DNA from: Heloderma charlesbogerti
Lineage: Eukaryota; Chordata; Lepidosauria; Squamata; Helodermatidae
DNA: 64,000 nt
Direction of reading: 5' to 3'
Assembly: GCA_026122225.1 (NCBI GenBank)
Contig: JANEZZ010003061.1
Coordinates: 5,580,001 to 5,644,000, forward strand
The first letter of the stretch is position 1; each line of letters starts with the position of its first letter. The notes below the pieces were generated by a model that worked only from the letters and a program-made list of their open reading frames with translations, was not told the origin of the DNA and did not search any database. A program made the position numbers and the translations under genes. Positions 1 to 11,874 of the stretch are shown here, piece by piece.

Positions 1-404
1 ACACTCTTCCTCCCTCGACGGCCCACCCAGTTGTGCCAGACAGAAATTCAAGAGGAAAAAGCTTTCCCTATTAGTGGTAGATAGCTTGATCTGTTGAATG
101 GTGGCCTGCCGGGCAGCAAGTGTTAGAGAGCATAGGGACGCTGGTACAAACAAACAAACAAAGTGGCAACGCTACCAGTTTATTCCCTTTTAAATCATGT
201 GTCATCTATCCCTCTCCTGTAGCTTGCAGTGCAGCCTTGACTTTAGCGATGGCGCAGCGGGATTTGCGCTGGGGTTCTGAGTTGAGAGGCGCCAAGGCCT
301 CAGCCCCCTAAAAGCCTTGATCCTTAATTGATTTGATTGACCGCATTTGCACCCGACCGTTCCCGGGCTTGTGTTATTTTAATCGCGGATAACCACCCTG
401 TGCG

Positions 405-475
405 GTCGGGATTTGAACCCAGGTCTTCTCTGCCAAAAGGTGATCAAATCCGCCGTACCGCATAGGTTCAAGCTG
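405..475 (-). repeat. tRNA-like relic
   Basis: The minus strand has a B-box-like GGGTTCAAATCC and pairing ends (TATGCGG with CCGCACA, one mismatch), but is only about 66 bases between them and lacks a clear A box. It is probably the decayed head of a tRNA-derived SINE, not a working tRNA gene. Confidence 0.3.
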
Positions 476-977
476 CTATTTTTCAGTGTTATGTTAATGC
501 ACGGGGAGAATACATTTTGCCCATGCTTAGAGACGCTATGTTTAAAAAATTATTACTTCTCGTGTTTCAGGGGTTAAGAAAAATGCATTTAATTAAGCCC
601 TTATGGTACCTACCGGGAATGAGCTGCAGCTGTCAAAAAGTAGCCCACATAGGAGTGTTATTACTGCGGATTCGGAAAGTGGGATGCCGGGCGTCTGGCA
701 TGTTTGTCCCCTTCCCTCAACAGAATTACAGGGTGAAGAGGGGGCTCTACATGTTGTCAGACGGCCCAGTGAGGAAAAGGAAGAGGGTAGAAGGAGATCG
801 GAGGAAGGGAGCGGTGAGAAAGAAGTCGTCGTCCTCCTTTAATTCGAATTATGGGGTGTGGTGGGCTGCTTAATGAAATCCACAAGGTCCGGCCCTCGAC
901 GCTACCCCCAACTACGGTTTTTAGATAATTTGACTAAAATGGGGTGGGGGGGAGAGTAGAAGAGTGGACCTTGTGGG

Positions 978-1620
978 TAAAGGTGCAGCGGGGGTTGGAC
1001 CTCAGGGCTGAAGTCCATGGGCCCCGCAGCCCAGGGACCCCTAAACGACCATCCGGAGAGCAGCAGGTGATGGGGGCCATGGCAAACAAGCCCCTGCACC
1101 TGGGCTGACAACGGGTGGGCTAGACTTTCCCAGGCTGACACTGCCGGCCAGCGCACCCATCCTTCTTAAGAAGATTTTAGAATTAGGGAGCAGCCGGCCA
1201 GGCATATATGTGGTTGCAGAGGCTCACTCCATCATCATCATCATCTCCTAAAAATATATTATCCTTTCCTATAACAAAATATAATTAGGATCCAGGCAGC
1301 AAAAGCAAATCCCATTTGATTCCTGCAGTCATGATCCAGTGAGTTTAAAATGCAAAACTGCACATGCTCAGAGTATTAGTTTCTTAAAAAAAAAAAAAAA
1401 ATCAGGGCTGGCAAACAGGTTTTGTGTGTTTGTTCGCTTTGCTCTAACATATCAGGAATGTAGAACCAGTTAGGAAGCCCGGAATGGCGGAGAGGCGAGA
1501 AGAAAAATTCTCGTGGTGTGCTTCGCAACTGAAGTCATGCACAGCACATGGCGATCTAAAGGAGACCCCCCCCATAAGACATTAAGTCCAGAGTCTAAAG
1601 TTCCCTAACTGCACCACTCC
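978..1620 (+). repeat. hAT-like element, family R copy 1
   Basis: Shares ordered blocks with 23493-23911: the CAGGG..GTCCA..GGGCCCYGCAGCC start, ACTGCACATGCTCAGAGTA, TTTGCTCTAACATATCAGG, the GTGTGCTTC..CAACTGAAGT block, and the AACTGCACCACT end. It is longer than copy 2 and its left end is worn. It contains a 16-base A run near 1386. Confidence 0.6.
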
Positions 1621-1679
1621 TTGCAGGTTTCATCCCCCCCCCCCCCCCGCGATCCCATAATTCGAATTAAAGGACCGTT

Positions 1680-1800
1680 TTTATAGTATCGTATTGTATA
1701 TTTATTGCCTATCTGTATATTTTTGTATGGTTTTTACTCTGTACCCCGCCTTGAGCGGCTTTTACCCTCAAAGGCGGCCTAAAACATAATTTTCAATTAA
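1680..1800 (+). repeat. LINE 3'-tail-like fragment
   Basis: A T-rich lead-in followed by TACCCCGCCTTGAGCGGC and an A-rich end resembles the tails of L2-like LINEs seen elsewhere in the window. Class is uncertain. Confidence 0.35.
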
Positions 1801-1829
1801 TCGCTCAATAGGACCTCTTTCTCTCTGTC

Positions 1830-2540
1830 AAGCTCCTTGTAGGGTCTTCCTTCCCCTCAGCTGGGCCGAGGGGGTGGTGGGCGGAAAGGGAAGGGGAACG
1901 CAGGCTCTGGATGTCTCCATTCAAATGCTGCCCTTGGAGCCGGCCGCCGGGGGCTTCTGTTCATATGCACCGCTGGGGGCGGGGGGGGGGTGTCGAGGGG
2001 GATGAAAGCGCCTGCCGCCGTTTGTTCAGGAGGGGGTAAGGCAAACAGACCGCGCCTGTTATTCACGGGCTCTTCGCTTTGATAAGATCGCCTTGTAGCG
2101 CATTGTTGGCGCTGCTGTTCCCCATTCAGCGGCCCCGGGGAGCTCTCTCTGATCGGCCTTGCCCTTCTTGGCGGGGGACCCTTTTGTCTGTGGGCTGCAG
2201 GAGAGAGGGTGCCTTTGTTTCTGTTTTGTTTTCCCCAACCCGAGTCAGCCTGCTGGTGGCCATTAAACACCTACGGGCCAGAACTACCTGGGCCCTCAGA
2301 TCTTTTTCTTCTTTTTTGGGCGTGCGTGCGTGCGAGGAAGTGGTAGAAGAGAGAACCAGTTAAACAAGAAGCAGGAGGAAAAAGCCAAAGGCCCGGCGCA
2401 GGGCATCAGCACTGTCTGGGAATAGCTGCAGTCAGTCTGGATGGGGATATTATTTATCATCGCCACCAGCGGACGAATTCCTCCTTCCATTTGGAATCGC
2501 TGGGAAGAAATATAATCCCGCAATGCACGGTATCACACCA
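1830..2540. promoter_or_regulatory. GC-rich unique block, candidate CDX2 intronic enhancer
   Basis: A non-repetitive, CpG-containing block in an otherwise AT-rich intron. It has CTTTGATAAG at 2077-2086 (overlapping TCF/LEF- and GATA-type words), CCATTAAAC near 2260 and ATTATTTATC near 2449 (caudal/HOX-like). CDX2 is a known Wnt and self-regulated target with enhancers in intron 1 in mouse. Whether this block is one is inference. Confidence 0.35.
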
Positions 2541-3539
2541 GTCAGGTTTCAAATTCTAACATTTAGGAGGAGAAAAAAGAAAAATGGTCAGAAAAGTCTT
2601 GGAATTGGCATGTTGTCGTGTTCAAACGTTTTCAACCAGTCTTCGTTTAAAACAGAAAACAAAAACCCCAAACAAAGAAAACAAAACACACCCACCCACC
2701 CCAGTACCTAGAAATTAACGTTTAAGCTGGCCGAAAAAATAAAATGTGTAAATGGTGGAAACCTATCTATGTGTTGTTTGTGTGTTTCTTTGTATACTTT
2801 TTGACAAAACTTGGATGTCTGTATAGAACTCTATTTGAAATAGGCCAGCTTGAAACGTAAATGTAGATCCGTAAATGTAGATCCGTACATTTGTAGAAAA
2901 CTTGACTTGTGGATTGGCAGTCCTATTTATGTCCCCACTGCTGAACACTCTGACATCTGGATATACTTGAAGGTAGAGATACAGATGTAAATTAAGCTTG
3001 CTCCCTGAATGTGCTCCTTCAGAAGGCCTCCTGAATACATCCCTCTGGATTTCACTCTAGATCAAGGATATTTATTGCTCCAGTTATTTTTATTTCTTTA
3101 TTTTGGATCATCTTGTTATGATTAATTTCCTGGAAATTAATTGAAGCTACTTTTGAATTGAGGACGAAGTGCCTTATCATTATGGCTCATTTTTCATTCA
3201 TAAGCAGCAGTATTGAACTCAAAGCTTTTCACTCCTTTCGAAGTCAACAGGACTAAAGGCCCAATCCGCCACCCAGATAGGTGGATGTGCCTGTGTTGAA
3301 AGCAGCTCAGTCCTTCTGCTGCAAACAATATGGATGCCTCTATTTTTAATGATGGGTGCTTGGAAGGAAGTCCCACTGATGTGAGGCGAAATGTGTCTAT
3401 AAGCCAGAGACCTTGGAAGGATGTGTGTAAACTACCATCAATCACTTTAAATATTTTATTTTATAATTATTACTGATATACTCAGATCTTGCTTTTTAAA
3501 TATTTTTTCAGCCTAGTTTACTCAATGATAAATTAAAAC

Positions 3540-4345
3540 AACATACAACAATTCAAAGAACTACAATAAATACAAGATAAACCAGGAGATGGTGCAACAT
3601 AAAACTAATAGAAATGCCTGAGTTTGTTTGTTTTTTTGAAAAAAGGTCTTCACCTGACACCAAAAGACAACATAGGTGCCAGGCAAACCTCGTTGGGGAG
3701 AGCATTCCATAGGTGGGGTGTCACCACCAAGAAAACTCTTTCTTGGTTGCCACTCACTGTACTTCATTTGGCAGGGGCACTTGGAGAGAAAAGTCTTCCG
3801 TTGTTGTTGTTGTTGTTATTTACATTTATTTTCCATCTTTTTTCCTCTTGCAAGGAACCCAAGGCCGGTTATATGGTCCTCCTCTTCTTCATTTTATCCT
3901 CACAACAACCCTGTGGGGTAGGTTAGGCTGAGAGTCAGTAACAAGCCCAGTGTCACCCAATGAGCTTCATGGCTGAGTGGGGACTAGAACCTGGGTATCC
4001 TGGGTTCCAGTCCAATACTAACCACTACATCACATTGCATCGCTTAGTAATGATCTTAGTGTACAGGCAGGCTAATGTGGAAATAGAAACCCTGGTCCCA
4101 AGCCATGAAGGCATTAAAGAATCAAAAGCAGCACTTTGAATTGTGCCCAGAAATGGACCTAGAGCTGGTGCAGCCATTCAGGGACTGGTGAGATATGCTC
4201 CCAATGCCCAGTTCAAGGTTAGTTATCAAGGTTAGCATTTTGTTCCTGGACAGTCTTCAAAGGCAACCCCACAGATGTTGCATTACAGTAGTCTAATCGA
4301 AAGGTTGCCAGAGCATGGATAACCACAGAAAAGCTGTCTCTGTCC
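3540..4345 (-). repeat. L2-like LINE 3' region, interrupted by a SINE
   Basis: Segments such as GCCAGGCAAACCTCGTTGGG, AGCACTTTGAATTGTGCCC and ACAGTAGTCTAATCGAAAGG read in the order expected for the 3' part of an L2-like LINE on the minus strand. A tRNA SINE (3818-4040) splits it. A second copy is at 26655-27290. Confidence 0.6.
3818..4040 (-). repeat. tRNA-derived squamate SINE (S1)
   Basis: Minus-strand SINE with B-box region GAACCTGGGTATCC, the body ATTTTATCCTCACAACAACC and ACCCAATGAGCTTCATGG, and a TTG-repeat at its tail side (3801-3817). It is inserted inside the L2-like element. Confidence 0.75.
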
Positions 4346-4597
4346 AAACAGGGTCATATATATTCTGTTGAAATGTTTACTGGGGCTGCTCAAAGATAAC
4401 AAAAGTACTTGTAGCTGATGGTGCTGCTGTTGAGGACTAGTCAGCTACTTTCTTTTTCTGAAAGCAGCTGCTTCACAGTTTAAATATTGTGAAACCAATA
4501 AGAGTCTCTGCTTCCCCATCTGTGCGTGTGTTTGAGTATGTGTAGACTATCAGAGAGCAGTGGGGAGGGGCACAATTTCCAGGGGGGCACCATGTCT

Positions 4598-4717
4598 ATG
4601 TGCAATCCTATGCATGTTAACACAGAAAAAAAAATCTTACAACTACAGCATGGCTGGCTGGGGGATGCTGGGAGTTGTAGGACCTTTTTCTGTCTAAATA
4701 TGCATAGGATTGTGCCC
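4598..4717. mobile_element. Palindromic MITE, family H copy 1
   Basis: The arms contain TGCAATCCTATGCATGTTA and ATATGCATAGGATTGTGCCC. The right flank is TTA; the left flank is worn (CTAT). The core includes the ACAACT..GGGAGTTGTAG pair. Confidence 0.8.
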
Positions 4718-4753
4718 TTAGACTGTTTCAGCCAAATCTCCTCATAGATCACT

Positions 4754-4884
4754 CTTCCCCAGCCTGGCACCCTCCAGAGGTGTTGGACTACAGCTCCTAT
4801 TATCCCAAGACAGCATAGACGATCGTGAATGGAGATAATGAGAGTTATAGTCCAACACCTCTGGAGGGTGCCAGGCTGGGGAAG
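4754..4884. mobile_element. Foldback MITE, family B copy 1
   Basis: 131 bases with about 40-base identical arms (CTTCCCCAGCCTGGCACCCT and its complement at the right end). The core carries GTTGGACTACAGCTCC and its inverted partner TAGTCCAACACC. Perfect arms suggest a young copy or arm repair. Confidence 0.85.
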
Positions 4885-5178
4885 GCTGTTACAGATTTAT
4901 TGCAGCATAATTGTTTGCAGAACTGACCGTTTTGTAAATGGTCACAGTACTTATTTTATATACATTTGATCTTTGCATAGAAATGTCACAGACAATACTT
5001 CTTGCATTTCAAGGCCTTTGGCCACACTGTTTATATCTACCCCATATCCATGTATACATCTGCCAATTGAGGACAAGACTTCATGCAACTGATGAAGCTG
5101 GCTGCAGTCTGTTTCCTCCTCATTTGTGTCTGTGTATTTTTTTAAAAAATCTATTTTTCTCTCGCCTTCCCATTAGAG

Positions 5179-5310
5179 CAGGGATGGACAACTTGTGTCT
5201 CTCCAGATGTTGTTGGACTGCAGTTCCCATCATTCCTCACCATTGGCTATGCTGGCGAGGACTGATGGGAGTTGCAGTCCAACATCTGGGCCGCAAGTTG
5301 CCCAATTCTC
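5179..5310. mobile_element. Foldback MITE, family B copy 2, with 8-bp duplication
   Basis: Starts CAGGGATGGACAACTTG and ends CAAGTTGCCCAATTCTC. Flanks are CATTAGAG (5171-5178) and CATTAGAA (5311-5318), a 7/8 match, the length made by hAT transposases. Confidence 0.8.
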
Positions 5311-6903
5311 CATTAGAAGAAGAGGAAACATTTGTATTTCCCACCTTGGTCATCCATGAATCCCCCTACCCCAATACCACAAAATGATTTTCCTGTATTA
5401 ATAAAAATCCCATGATTCATACCTTTTAACAATGTGGCATGTGATATGCAGTATAATGAGATAATTCTGCAGGCTGCCTATCAGCAAACAGCATAGCAGC
5501 TTCCTTACTGATCTTGCCACAAATGTTATATGTGTGTACACACAATTTGGGCTTCGTGCTTCCTATACATAGCTGAAATCACACTCATTTCAATGGAAAT
5601 AACACATGCATATGGGGACAACATGTGTATCCTACAAAGACATGGGGATGAAAGTGACCACATTTGGGTTGGATCATGCCTTCTTTGGACTGCATTGCTT
5701 AACATAGGCTTGTGTGTATGTTGGACTTGGACTCAAGAGACCAGGGTCAAGATCCCCAGTTGTGCAAATGTGACTTGGAAGTAAGTCTTACTGAAATTGC
5801 TAGGGCTTAATTCCAAGTGGAGAAAAATGTTTAGTATTTGGATGAAAACTGATTTCTGATAGAATGATTTGCACTTTGAGACCAAACATATCATGTTATT
5901 TCTGAGCAATATGTTTAGGACAAAGAGTAAAACTATTAAGACCTAAAAGGTTATAAAAAAAATGTATTGTTGAGGCTTAATTTGTTGCCATAGTCACAAA
6001 CCAGTGGGATTGTGCTCAAGTTCCACTGAAATAAAATACTGCGTTCTTGCTTGTTAACTCTAATTATTTCAGTAGGGCTTGTGGATGCAAGAGGGCATCT
6101 GGCTGGATTGTGATCCATGGTCATGATCCAGCAAATGGAAGAATTAAACATGTGGTTAAATCTCTTCTCTTCAGTTCAGTGGGACTTAAAGGTGCTTATT
6201 TGTCTGGACTGTGTCCTCCTGTTATAGGATGCTGTGGATCACAGCTTTGGATCACAGAATGTGGTGTTCCCAAAACATTTTACTTGGAGAAACTGGTTCT
6301 ACTGAAATCAACAGGACTTAATTCTTGTTTGCACAAAGGCCAGTCATAACAGGCCAAACTACAGAGTACCAAATTATAATATATATATGGACAAATCAAG
6401 ACCCCCACACACACACTAGAGACACATGCATGGGTTTACATGCATGCGTTTGGCTTGGGAGCCATAAATCCAGCTGCTGCTTGCTTTTTACAAGCTGCAT
6501 TGTTTGACAATCACTTCCTCTTCAAGCCAGACATTTGAGGGCTTATAATTTAAACTAGAAGGAAGACTAGGGGGCCCTTCAAAATGTTGTTTGGTGGGTG
6601 GGTTAGTGGAAATAATCAACATTAGAAATTTGGGTGCTGAAAGCTGAAAATGCACAGGGCTAATAAATCCCCTTCTGAATTAACGTGCCAGGCTGGGATA
6701 TTTTGTAATGTTCTTTTTTGTTTTGTTTTGTTCCATGGTCTTCAGAAGCCCTGATTGTAAGAGACCACTCGGCCTTTCCCATATGGACTAGGCTACTGCT
6801 AAAGCCACATGGAGTGATCCCCAAATACAACTTTGAAAGAGTTCATGAAAGAAATAACACTGCCTGTACACTTCCTTTAACTGAACTGCATCTCTCTCCT
6901 CAG

Positions 6904-7049
6904 TGAAAACCAGGACGAAAGACAAGTACCGCGTGGTCTACACGGATCACCAGCGGCTGGAGCTGGAGAAAGAGTTTCACTACAGCCGTTATATCACCAT
7001 CCGGAGGAAGGCTGAGCTGGCAGCCACTTTGGGATTGTCTGAGAGACAG
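6904..7049 (+). CDS. CDX2: CDX2 exon 2 (first part of homeodomain)
   Basis: Caudal-type homeobox transcription factor, a nuclear DNA-binding protein of hindgut and posterior axis. The 146-base exon sits between an acceptor (CTCTCCTCAG, ending 6903) and a donor (CAG/GTATAA at 7050). Read with one base carried over from exon 1, it starts with [10 protein letters not shown] and runs through helices 1 and 2 to L-G-L-S-E-R-Q. The residues [14 protein letters not shown] fit CDX2 better than CDX1 or CDX4, and PDX1 nearby supports the CDX2 call. A 146-base exon 2 is what I recall for mammalian CDX2. Exon 1, with the CDX activation domain and the hexapeptide, was looked for upstream and is not in the window, so intron 1 is longer than 6.9 kb. 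Confidence 0.96.
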
Positions 7050-7494
7050 GTATAACTTTAGCTGGTTCTTTGCTCAATAAAATATCACAGGGCCTCGAGT
7101 TTGCCTCCATTCTCCCAGCCAACACTCTTTGTCTTGTTGCTTTAGTTTTGGTCCCTAAATATGAACAGTACAATCCATTAATCAGTTAGGCTAAGGTGTG
7201 TGCATGAAACAAGCCTCATGTCTTTTAAAAGGGTATGAGCTAAAGTCCTTCCAAGTGCAAACAGGATGGGTTGGATCCAGATTTAGGCATGTGCAACTGG
7301 GCTGGCAGAAGCTTTCTTGCCTTCTCCTCCCCATGGCAGTATCTCCAGCCCCCTGAAAATGCTACATGGAGGGCCAAGGGACCCTGATGAATGGGATAAG
7401 CTGTAGTGTGTGTATGCGTGGGCCTGTGGGGGGAAGATCCCTGAAAAACAGGTGAAGGCACCTTCCATGAGATCCTGGATCCAACCCGTTATGC

Positions 7495-7672
7495 TTTTAG
7501 GAACAGAAGGCTGCCCTATATTGCACAGAACATTGGTCGATCTTGCCCAGTATTGACTGGTAGCAGCTCTTCTAAGTTTCAGACAAGTGTTTTCCAGCCC
7601 TGCTTGGAGACAATAGGGATTGAACCTGGGACTTTTTGCGTGCAAGGCATGTGCTCTACCACTAAGCTTCAG
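7495..7672 (-). repeat. tRNA-Ala-like SINE (T1)
   Basis: The minus strand reads TAGTGGTAGAGCACATGCC as the A box and GGTTCAATCCC as the B box, then the usual body ending in AGGCAGCC. Two more copies are at 10935 and 37868. Confidence 0.7.
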
Positions 7673-7970
7673 TCCTTCTTTCTAGGAGAACATGTGAAAG
7701 AGAAACAGGTTCATCATATAGGCATACTTGTCAGAGACCCAGGATTTGGCTGTGAGTTGTTAGGTAGACATGAGGCAGAAAAGCTGGGTTTGTTGGTGTA
7801 TAGTGTGTGAGGGAAATTGCTCAGCTTGAGGGAATTGTGAATGGCAGCTTTCATTTTCACGTGGGAGATTTGAATCTAAATCAAAATTGCATTTTAAGAA
7901 AATATTTTGTGCACTGCTTTAAGGGGCTTTTGTCTGAAAAGAGGTATAAAAACAAACTTTAAATAACTAA

Positions 7971-8087
7971 GGGCTCAATCCTACACATGTTTAGACAGAA
8001 AAAAAGTCACACAAGTCCCATGGCTGGCTAGAGAATACTGGGGGTTATAGAACTTTTTTCTGTCTAAATATGCATAAGGTTGTGCAC
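7971..8087. mobile_element. Palindromic MITE, family H copy 2
   Basis: Starts GGGCTCAATCC and ends GGTTGTGCAC. Flanked by TAA on both sides (7968-7970 and 8088-8090). Core arms TAGACAGAAAAAAAGTC and TTTTTTCTGTCTAAATATGC. Confidence 0.85.
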
Positions 8088-8454
8088 TAAATTTGCTCTC
8101 TTTTTTAAAACAATCCCGCTCTAATGTAATATGTACATTTTGGGGGGTTATTAACAGTTTATTAGATTTTTCACTTTCCAATACAATACTAACAGTATTT
8201 CATGTATATGAGTGAAATCATTAAGCAAATGTTGGAGAAATAGTTATACAGAATAAAAATACACCCCCCCTAAAATAAAAGGGTAATGTCATGCACGTGT
8301 CTTTGCTGACCTGCACTGTTTTTTCTGTGGATAATATTACTCACATATAATCCAAGAAAATTTCCCCATAGTAATTGGAATTTATTTTCTTTTAGTGATT
8401 CGGTGTAACATACCTTTTCATGGGCAGCTCAGATCAATAGATCTTGAATACAAT

Positions 8455-8660
8455 TTTATATATTTGGGGTTTTATTTGCTTTCCAATGGTTTTATTCTGG
8501 TTGTATTGTTATATTGTGGTTTTAATGCCTTAATATTTTATGTTGTTTTACTGCGTGCTTTTTGGTTTTAATTTTTGTGAACCGCCCAGAGAGCTTCGGC
8601 TATTGGGCCATATAGAAATGAAATGAATAAATGAATGAATGAATAAATGAATAAATAAAT
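8455..8660 (+). repeat. L2-like LINE 3' tail
   Basis: Ends in GAACCGCCCAGAGAGCTTCG, then GGCTATTGGGC and an (AATG/AATA)n tail. Sibling tails are at 15043 (-), 35360, 49640, 54360 and 56980 (-). Confidence 0.7.
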
Positions 8661-8772
8661 AGAATAATATACTTAGCCATTAGTGTGGCCTTACTAGAGC
8701 ATGCAGCATCTGCATGTGGTTACAAACAAAGGCCCAAAGACATATTTTAGTGTCTCCTGTGAAAATCCTTTA

Positions 8773-8901
8773 GAGTGCAATCCCATGCATGTTTAGGCAG
8801 AAAAAAATCCTACAATTCCCATCATGCCACAGCCAGCCATGCTGGGGCATGCTAGGAGTGGCAGGCCATTTTTCTGACTAAACATGCACGGGACTGACCC
8901 T
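8773..8901. mobile_element. Palindromic MITE, family H copy 3
   Basis: Starts GAGTGCAATCCCATGC and ends GGGACTGACCCT. TTA flanks on both sides (8770-8772 and 8902-8904). Confidence 0.85.
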
Positions 8902-9002
8902 TTAAGCTCTAAATTCTGACAGACTGTTGGGGTAAGGCTGAATTCTGTAGCAAGGGTAGATGGAGGGTATGGGAGAGAAGCTACAATCTACTAGTAATTT
9001 TA

Positions 9003-9215
9003 GTTACATATCCTATTTTTTGTCCAAGGCACTCAAGGCGGTGTACAAGGCTCCCACACCCCCATATTTTATCCTCACAATAAATCTATGAGGTAGGTTT
9101 GGCTAAGAGTAAAGCAGAGTGACTGGCCCATGTTCAGCAAGTGAGTTTCATGGATGAATGGGGATTTGAACCTAGGTCTCCCCAGTCCAAGTTGAACATT
9201 CTAATCACCATCCCA
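9003..9215 (-). repeat. tRNA-derived squamate SINE (S2), diverged
   Basis: Minus-strand copy with GGATTTGAACCTAGGTCTCC as the B-box side, ATTTTATCCTCACAATAAA and TGAGGTAGGTTTGGCT in the body. Confidence 0.7.
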
Positions 9216-9217
9216 GC

Positions 9218-9474
9218 ATTCTCCAGCCTGGTGCCCTCCTGATGTTTGGACTTTATCTCACATCAGCCCCCAGCCAGCATGACCAATGGTCAGAAATTCT
9301 AGGAATTTTAGTCCAGAAGCAACTGGAGGACACCAGGTTGGGCAAGCCTCCCACCCTGGTGACCTCCAGATGTTTTGGACTTCAACTACCATCAGCCTCA
9401 TCCATCAAGACAATAGCTAGGGATGTTGGGAGATGAAGTCCAAAACATTTGGAAGGCACCAGGTTTGGGAAAGC
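9218..9474. mobile_element. Two family B foldback units in tandem
   Basis: Unit 1 (about 9222-9344) and unit 2 (about 9350-9472) each open with CCTGGTGMCCTCC and close with GGCACCAGGTT or GACACCAGGTT, with inverted TTTGGACTT inside. They lie head to tail with a few bases between, like the three-unit array at 44338. Confidence 0.65.
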
Positions 9475-10546
9475 CGCTGGGTTTGCTTACACAGTTGCTG
9501 TCAGGACTGCCAAAAGAATGTTCAAGAGGCACTCTGAATGCTCCAAAAGTGCTAAATATCACAAGAGAAGATATTACAGGGCTAGGAACTGGTTTGAGGC
9601 CCTTTGATCTCCATGGAATTGAGGCATGCCTGGATTGTGCCCGTGTTTGTATGTAGCTCTGCAGAGCAAACGGCTTAAGTCCAAGTGCACTGGTTTATCC
9701 AGTTCGTATGATGGGCGATTGACATGCTTTGTATACCAACATGTTCAGGAGAGGTGTTTATTTATCCCATTCCAGTTATCAAAGGAGATTGTTCTAATCT
9801 ACCATTTGCTGTCTCTGTGGGTTTTGTGAACCCCGCCCCCAAACCTTAGTTTTCAAAGTCCAAGAGACTTGCATTTCTAACTTTTGAGCACAATCCTTGT
9901 TCCAGGTGTCCTTGAGTTTCCTGGAAATTCATTAGTTCTGAGTCAAGCTCCGATGTGAGTAATGGCTTTGCTTCCCCCTGCCCTCCTCCCCCTGTAGAGG
10001 AGCCAGTGTTTTGATGACCACTGTGTTGATTTCTATAATCTCCATTTGGTCATGAAAACTCCAAAAAATCAGCTAGTTCCTAATGTGCCCCACCCTTTTG
10101 CTCCTGCTGCGGTTGTATTTTGGATATGAACCAGTGATATACTTTCTTCCCGCACCTCCTTATCCTCTTGTGCTGAATTTTCCATTAGTCTTTCCCCTCC
10201 TGAATATACCTGCCCATAAAAAGAAAAAGAAACAAAGGGAGGGGGAACCTCAGCTTGGTGCTTTGACAAAATTGCCACTGACAGTAAACCATTCCAAACT
10301 AACATACAAATGAACAATGTCGAATCCTAAATATAGACAAGCTGCACCCTCCATGCCCCAGGAAAGCCAGCTCCCTAATGAATAATGATAAATCAGATGC
10401 CTATTTAGTTGGGATTGCTATGAATGATGTTCCTTATACAGACCAATCAAGGAAGAATTTTTGGCTCACCATGCACCTCAGAGCTTTAAACCTGGTATTG
10501 ATTGACATGGTTTGTGCCACATTTTGCAATGCTATGATGAAATTAA

Positions 10547-10630
10547 CAGTACAAGCCTATACACATCTACTCATAAGCTCCACTGAGTTCAATGGGGCTT
10601 CCTACCAGGTAAGTATGCATAAGAGTGCAC
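10547..10630. mobile_element. Short TWA element, family F
   Basis: Starts CAGTACAAGCCTATACAC, has ACTGAGTTCAATGGGGCTT in the core and ends ATAAGAGTGCAC. TAA flanks on both sides (10544-10546, 10631-10633). Confidence 0.75.
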
Positions 10631-10934
10631 TAAGCCACTTTTTGCCATTGTATTCCACATTTTGCAATGGCTGTCCTGAAATTAAGGCAGTGTGCCCCCC
10701 TCCCCTGCTGAATGAAGCCTACTAGGTGTTTAACCCCCCCCCCCTTATACAGCCTTAGTCAGGCACCAGAATCACCCCATATGGCTGATTGCATTCATCT
10801 TGGAAAGTCACAAATCATCCAGGCTGGATTAAGGACTCAGATGCCTCTTTACTCTGAAATGAGTTCCACTGAGTTACTTCTAGGAAGATGTGCACAGAAT
10901 AGCAGCCCTAAAGTTACAGAGTAGACTTGGGAAT

Positions 10935-11105
10935 GCTTGACTGGTGAAGGGCCCTAGCTCAGTGGCAGAACACATGCTCTGGCTGTCGAAGGTTCCAGAT
11001 TAAAGCCCTGATGTCTCTAGGGTAGGGTTGGGAAAGGCTCCAGTCTGAAATCCTGCTGCTGAGCCAGTGTAGATGATACTGAGTTGGATGGATCCAGTTG
11101 GATAG
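10935..11105 (+). repeat. tRNA-Ala-like SINE (T2)
   Basis: Starts GGGCCCTAGCTCAGTGGC (tRNA-Ala-like A box), then GAAGGTTCCAGATTAAAGCC (worn B box), and ends in the usual ACTGAGTTGGATGGATCC block. Confidence 0.7.
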
Positions 11106-11254
11106 ACCATTGCGCAGTTTCCTTTGTTGAGCACACATCCTTTGCTTTTGAAATCCCCCCCACCCCTGCCCCTCAAAGCATAGGAATTGCCTTATATGGA
11201 CTTTGGGATTCTGCTTTGGATATACACTTAAAAAAAAAAAGACAGGTGACTATT

Positions 11255-11790
11255 AGAATCATAGAATCATAGAATAGTAGGGTTGGAAGAGGCCTCCAAG
11301 GCCATCGAGCCCAACCCGCTGCTCAATGCAGGAATCCAAGTCAGAGCATCCCTGAAAGATGGCTGTCCAGCCTCATCTTGAATGCCTCCAGTGTGGGAGA
11401 GCTCACCACCTCCCTAGGGAATTGGTTCCATTGTCGTATTGCTCTAACAGTCAGGAAGCTTTTCCGGATGTTCAGCTGGAATCTGGCTTCCTGTCACTTG
11501 AGCCCATTATTCCATGTCCTGCACTCTGGGATGATCGAGAAGAGATCCTGGCCTTCCTCTCTGTGACAACTTTTCAAGTATTTGAGAGCGCTATCATATC
11601 TCCCCTCAGTCTTCTCTTCCCAAGGCTACACATGCCCAGTTCTTTCAGTCTCTCCTCATAGGGCTTTGTTTCCAGTCCCCTGATCATCCTTGTTGCCCTC
11701 CTCTGAACCCTCTCCAGTTTGTCTGCATCCTTGTTAAAGTGTGGTGCCCAGAACTGGATGCAGTACTCCAGATGAGGCCTACCCACAGTA
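11255..11790 (-). repeat. CR1 LINE 3' end
   Basis: On the minus strand this codes the end of the CR1 reverse transcriptase ([30 protein letters not shown]), then the CR1 3' UTR, and finishes in the CR1 signature ATTCTATGATTCTATGATTC at 11255-11275. It is 5'-truncated and sits in CDX2 intron 2. Confidence 0.92.
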
Positions 11791-11874
11791 GTATTTCATT
11801 ACTATATTGTGTTAACTTTTACATAGCTGTTGTTGGATAAACATGTAGTGGCCTGCCCCCAGTCCCGTTCAATA

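Larger units (their letters stand above)
1..6903 (+). other. CDX2: CDX2 intron 1 (3' part)
   Basis: Noncoding DNA before CDX2 exon 2. I looked for exon 1 hallmarks (a start coding MYVSYLLDK, or the CEWMRKP hexapeptide region before a donor) and found none on either strand, so the exon and promoter are outside. The stretches 120-960, 2540-3530 and 5320-6900 are mostly unique AT-rich DNA with no gene visible. Confidence 0.8.

Noticed and set aside
405..475. Functional tRNA gene
   Set aside because: Too short for a cloverleaf and without a proper A box; better as a SINE relic.
1857..2270. 137-codon minus-strand ORF in the GC-rich block
   Set aside because: Pro/Arg-rich low-complexity reading of GC-rich DNA; no domain and no splice or promoter context.
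1..6903. Search for CDX2 exon 1
   Set aside because: No reading frame with CDX N-terminal motifs and a matching-phase donor; exon 1 is outside the window.
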